Both the position numbers and the translations under genes were made by a program. A stretch of 64,000 bases of DNA, taken from the NCBI RefSeq assembly GCF_003752365.1, contig NZ_RJUO01000002.1, positions 62,001 through 126,000 on the forward strand, written 5' to 3'. Below, one piece after another: positions 60,482 to 64,000 of this stretch (positions are counted from its first letter, which is position 1; each line of letters starts with the position of its first letter). Origin of the DNA: Frondihabitans sp. PhB188. GTDB taxonomy: Bacteria > Actinomycetota > Actinomycetes > Actinomycetales > Microbacteriaceae. Under the pieces are notes generated by a model. It searched no databases, was not told where the DNA came from, and was given only the letters and a program-made list of their open reading frames with translations.

Positions 60482-63400
60482 ACGACGACTCGCGCCCCGG
60501 CCTCCTGCTCGGCTCCGACCGGACTCCGCCCGAGCGCACGCTCGTCGACGTGCTGCGGCAGACGGTGGCGGCGTTCCCCGAGGCCTCCGCGCTGGAGGAC
60601 GACCAGGGGGCCCTCAGCTACCGCGAGCTCGCCGTGCAGGTGGGCGCGGCAGCGTCCGCGCTCACCGCGGCGGGCGTCGCCCGAGGCGACCGGGTCGGCG
60701 TGCGGATGCATTCGGGCGACCGCTTCCTCTACCTCGCCATATTGGCCGTGCTCACCGCCGGCGCCGCGTACGTGCCCGTCGACGCCGACGACCCCGAGGA
60801 GCGCGCGGCGCTCGTCTTCGGCGAGGCCGGGATCGTCGGCGTCGTCGGAGCCGGCGGGGTCTTCGACCCGCGCGGCGGCACCACGCGCGCCGCCTCGATC
60901 TTCGCCGGGCCGGCGCCGCACCGCAGCCGCGCCGAGGCTCTGCCCGCAACGGCCCCGCTGCCGGCCGACGACGCCTGGATCATCTTCACCTCGGGCTCGA
61001 CCGGCACGCCGAAGGGCGTCTCGGCGAGCCACCGCTCGGCCGCCGCGTTCGCCGACGCCGAAGCGCGGATGTTCCTGAACGCGCCCGGCGTCGACCCGCT
61101 CGGCCCCGGCGACCGCGTGCTCGCCGGCCTGAGCGTGGCGTTCGACGCGTCGTGCGAAGAGATGTGGCTCGCCTGGCGGAGCGGCGCCTGCCTCGTGCCG
61201 GCCCCGCGCTCGCTCGTGCGCACGGGCGCCGACCTCGGGCCGTGGCTGGTGCTGCACGGCATCACCGCCGTCTCGACCGTGCCGACGCTGGCCGGCCTGT
61301 GGCCCGCCGAGGCGCTCGAGAGCGTCCGCCTGCTGATCTTCGGCGGCGAGGCGCTGCCGCCCGACATCGTCGACCGGGTCGCCGGCGAGGGCCGCGAGGT
61401 CTGGAACACCTACGGCCCCACCGAGGCCACCGTCGTCACGACCGGCGCACTCGTCGTACCGGGCGAGACCGTCCGCATCGGCCTGCCGCTCGACGGCTGG
61501 GACGCCGCTGTGGTCGACGCCGACGGCCGGCCCGTCGCCGAGGGCGAGGTCGGCGAGCTCATCATCGGCGGCGTCGGCCTGGCCCGGTACCTCGACCCGG
61601 CGAAGGACGCCGAGAAGTACGCGCCGCACGAGGGCCTCGGCTGGGAGCGCGCCTACCGCTCCGGCGACCTGGTGCGGTTCGAGCGTGAGGGCCTGGTCTT
61701 CCAGGGCCGCGCCGACGACCAGGTGAAGGTCGGCGGCCGCCGCATCGAGCTGGGCGAGATCGAGGCGGCGCTGCTGGCGCTGCCCGGCGTGGGCGGCGCG
61801 GCGGCGGCCGTCCGGAGGACCGACGCCGGCAACCAGCTCCTCGTCGGCTACCTCGCCGTGGCCGACGCGCAGGCGTTCGACCGCGGCTCAGCGCTCGAGC
61901 GGCTCCGCGAGGGGCTCCCCGCGGCCCTCGTCCCGCTGCTCGCCCTCGTCGAGGGCGACCTGCCCACCAAGACCAGCGGCAAGATCGACCGCGACGCCCT
62001 CCCGTGGCCGCTCCCGGCGACGAGCATCGACGGCGCCGACGCCGGTCTCGGCTCGGACGAGCTGATCCTCGCCGCCGACTGGCAGGCGGTGCTCGGCCTG
62101 CCGATCGACGACCGGGACGCCAACTTCTTCGACCTCGGCGGCGGCTCGCTGGCCGCGGCGCAGCTGGTCGCGCGCATCCGCGAGCGCGATCCCGAGTTCA
62201 CAGTCGCCGAGATCTACTCCCACCCGCGGTTCGGTGCCATGGCGGATGCCCTCGCCGTGCGCGGCGGCGGTCAGGCCGCCCGCGACGACTACCACCGCTC
62301 CGAGCCGACGCCGCTGCGGATGCAGTGGCTGCAGACCCTGCTCGGGATCCCCCTGCACATCCTTAGCGGCGTGCGCTGGCTCACGTACGCGCTGACGGCC
62401 TCGACGCTGCTCCACTGGGCCGATAGCGACGCGTTCCGCGCTCTGCCGTCCGTCGGCTGGCTGACCCTGGTGATCCTGATCGTGGTGTTCGTGAGCCCGA
62501 TCGGCCGCATGGCCATCTCGGTCGTCGCCGCGCGACTGCTGCTGACGGGCGTCGAGGCCGGCGACTACCGGCGCGGGGGCGGCGTGCACCTGCGGCTCTG
62601 GCTCGCGGAGCAGGTGGCGCACCAGATCGGCGCCGTCGGGCTCGCGGGCGCGCCGTGGGTGAGCTACTACGCCCGAGCTCTCGGGGCCCGTATCGCCCCC
62701 GGCGTCGACCTGCACGCGCTCCCGCCGGTGACGGGCATGCTCCGCGTCGGCCGCGGCGCGTCGATCGAGCCCGAGGTCGATCTGTCGGGCTACTGGATCG
62801 ACGGCGACGTCGTCCGGATCGGCGCCATCCGGATCGGCGCCGGCTCCACCGTCGGCATGCGCTCGACGCTGCTCCCGGGCACCCGCATCGGCAAGAACTC
62901 GTCGGTCGCACCCGGGTCGGCCGTCTTCGGGCGCGTGCCCTCCGGGCAGGAGTGGGCCGGCTCCCCCGCGGCACGCGTCGGGAAGAACCGCACCTGGTGG
63001 CCGGCCGATCGCCCCGCGGCCCCGAAGCGCTGGCTGCTCGCGTACGGTCTGTCGTCGGTGGTGCTCGCGCTCCTCCCCGTCGCGGCCCTGGCCGGCGGCG
63101 GCGCCGTCCTCGCCCTGGGGGTCGCAGGATCGGGCTCGCTGGGCGAGGTCTTCGCCCGCGCGCTCGCGCTGCTCGTGCCCGCGACGCTCCTGGCCGGCTT
63201 CACCGCCGCCGTGCTGGTCGTCGCCTTCGTCCGGCTCCTGGCGCTCGGCGTCGCCGAGGGCACATTTCCCGTGCGCTCCCGCGCCGGCTGGCAGGTGTGG
63301 AGCACCGAGCGGCTGCTCGACCTCGCCCGCACCTTCCTCTTCCCGCTCTACTCGAGCCTGTTCACGCCCGTCTGGCTGCGCCTCCTCGGTGCGGAGGTGG

Positions 63401-64000
63401 GCCGCGACGTCGAGGCGTCGACGGTTCTGCTGCTGCCGTCGATGACCACGATCCGCGACGGCGCGTTCCTCGCCGACGACACCCTGGTCGCCTCGTACGA
63501 GCTCGGCGGCGGGTACCTGCGGATCGCGCGGGCCGAGATCGGCCAGCGGGCCTTCCTCGGCAACTCCGGCATGACCGGCCCCGGCCACACCGTGCCCCGC
63601 GACGGTCTCGTCGCCGTGCTGTCTTCCGCTCCGAAGAAGTCGAAGGCCGGGTCGTCGTGGCTCGGCTCGCCGGCCGTCCGGCTCCGCCGCACCGTCGCCG
63701 CGACCGACGAGGCCCGCACCTTCCGCCCGCCGGCCGGCATCCGCGCGGCGCGCATCCTCTGGGAGCTCGGCCGATTCGTGCCCGTCGTCGTGTCGTGCCT
63801 GCTCGGCCTCACGCTCCTGTTCGCCCTGATCGCGCTCGTCGACGCCGTGGGCCTCGGCTGGACCATCGCGCTCTCGGGTGCCGTCATGCTCGCCGCGGGC
63901 GCGGTCGCGGCGCTCACCGCGACGGCCGCCAAGTGGGCGCTCGTGGGCCGGATCCGCGCCACCGAGAAGCCGCTCTGGTCGAGCTTCGTCTGGCGCAGCG
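60478..64000 (+). CDS. Pls/PosA-family NRPS (poly-amino-acid synthetase like), 3' end beyond window
   Basis: About 1174 codons are visible. Adenylation domain (15-505): A3 FTSGSTGTPKG at 170-180, VAFDASCEEMWLAWRSGACL, A5 NTYGPTEATV near 310, A7 YRSGDL at 393, A8 from G410, A10 SGKIDR with Lys502. Carrier domain: Ser557 in LGGGSL. Then TM helices and hexapeptide-like domains (ARIGKNSSV-type, GIRIGAGSTVGMRSTLLPG), repeated a second time (SMTTIRDGAFLADDTLVAS) and more TM helices. This is the architecture of epsilon-poly-L-lysine synthetase. No condensation or thioesterase domain of normal type. Substrate not proven. Confidence 0.88.
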   Translation, partial: MNDDSRPGLLLGSDRTPPERTLVDVLRQTVAAFPEASALEDDQGALSYRELAVQVGAAASALTAAGVARGDRVGVRMHSGDRFLYLAILAVLTAGAAYVPVDADDPEERAALVFGEAGIVGVVGAGGVFDPRGGTTRAASIFAGPAPHRSRAEALPATAPLPADDAWIIFTSGSTGTPKGVSASHRSAAAFADAEARMFLNAPGVDPLGPGDRVLAGLSVAFDASCEEMWLAWRSGACLVPAPRSLVRTGADLGPWLVLHGITAVSTVPTLAGLWPAEALESVRLLIFGGEALPPDIVDRVAGEGREVWNTYGPTEATVVTTGALVVPGETVRIGLPLDGWDAAVVDADGRPVAEGEVGELIIGGVGLARYLDPAKDAEKYAPHEGLGWERAYRSGDLVRFEREGLVFQGRADDQVKVGGRRIELGEIEAALLALPGVGGAAAAVRRTDAGNQLLVGYLAVADAQAFDRGSALERLREGLPAALVPLLALVEGDLPTKTSGKIDRDALPWPLPATSIDGADAGLGSDELILAADWQAVLGLPIDDRDANFFDLGGGSLAAAQLVARIRERDPEFTVAEIYSHPRFGAMADALAVRGGGQAARDDYHRSEPTPLRMQWLQTLLGIPLHILSGVRWLTYALTASTLLHWADSDAFRALPSVGWLTLVILIVVFVSPIGRMAISVVAARLLLTGVEAGDYRRGGGVHLRLWLAEQVAHQIGAVGLAGAPWVSYYARALGARIAPGVDLHALPPVTGMLRVGRGASIEPEVDLSGYWIDGDVVRIGAIRIGAGSTVGMRSTLLPGTRIGKNSSVAPGSAVFGRVPSGQEWAGSPAARVGKNRTWWPADRPAAPKRWLLAYGLSSVVLALLPVAALAGGGAVLALGVAGSGSLGEVFARALALLVPATLLAGFTAAVLVVAFVRLLALGVAEGTFPVRSRAGWQVWSTERLLDLARTFLFPLYSSLFTPVWLRLLGAEVGRDVEASTVLLLPSMTTIRDGAFLADDTLVASYELGGGYLRIARAEIGQRAFLGNSGMTGPGHTVPRDGLVAVLSSAPKKSKAGSSWLGSPAVRLRRTVAATDEARTFRPPAGIRAARILWELGRFVPVVVSCLLGLTLLFALIALVDAVGLGWTIALSGAVMLAAGAVAALTATAAKWALVGRIRATEKPLWSSFVWRS

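Noticed and set aside
1-64000. tRNA, rRNA or tmRNA genes
   Set aside because: Intergenic regions were read for cloverleaf and rRNA signatures on both strands; none seen. A covariance-model scan would be decisive.

Overview
The window reads as chromosomal DNA of a high-G+C (about 70 % by eye) Gram-positive actinobacterium, most likely a member of the Microbacteriaceae (inference). The reasons are the strong G/C third-position bias, the actinobacterial families (DUF4193, DUF5997, a LAxTG sortase substrate, Pls/PosA-type NRPS), the many leaderless start codons behind NANNNT -10 boxes, and the dense packing with ATGA/GTGA overlaps. I see no rRNA, tRNA, CRISPR array, insertion sequence or prophage.

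Layout. 0.1-3.5 kb: MarR regulator, photolyase and a serine hydrolase in one operon. 3.6-6.6 kb: PfkB kinase, acetyltransferase, TetR regulator, dienelactone hydrolase. 6.6-8.6 kb: riboflavin operon ribE-ribB-ribH (minus strand) behind an FMN riboswitch, without ribD or ribA. 8.8-17.2 kb: pentapeptide protein and PabC-like lyase with interlocked divergent promoters, L-serine dehydratase, a MarR/MMPL exporter pair with a clear operator, a decayed HTH_42 gene, a LAxTG wall protein. 17.3-32.5 kb: housekeeping and uncharacterised genes (acylphosphatase, Tag glycosylase, APC permease, SDR, glucose-6-phosphate dehydrogenase, sedolisin protease, CitE-like lyase, membrane proteins). 32.5-38.6 kb: a more accessory-looking stretch with PadR, a tandem repeat, a SulP transporter, MerR, cupin, GNAT and a secreted dispersin-B-like GH20 enzyme. 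38.7-49 kb: DUF4193, MFS transporter, NAD(P)HX epimerase, hydrolases, M18 aminopeptidase, acyl-CoA ligase, ABC exporter, glutathione peroxidase. 49-53.3 kb: a complete LacI-controlled xylan/arabinan oligosaccharide locus with two matching operators. 53.3-59.8 kb: XRE/SDR pair, small proteins, duplicated Tat-exported ferritin-like proteins, CorA, a membrane protein. 59.9-64 kb: Sfp-type phosphopantetheinyl transferase translationally coupled to a poly-epsilon-lysine-synthetase-like NRPS that runs off the end.

The signals I find most worth following are not single genes. (1) A 10-12 base word, GCGCAGGAAC(TC), occurs at least 18 times on both strands, in several reading frames and between genes. 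(2) About 30 start codons lie exactly 5-7 bases behind a NANNNT box with no Shine-Dalgarno sequence, including two micro-ORFs that end in ATGA on the next start codon. (3) Two copies of a palindromic element with arms AGAAATTCAAGGAGA sit between convergent genes. (4) Two ferritin-like paralogues keep a -10 box and a 5' dyad at identical spacing.
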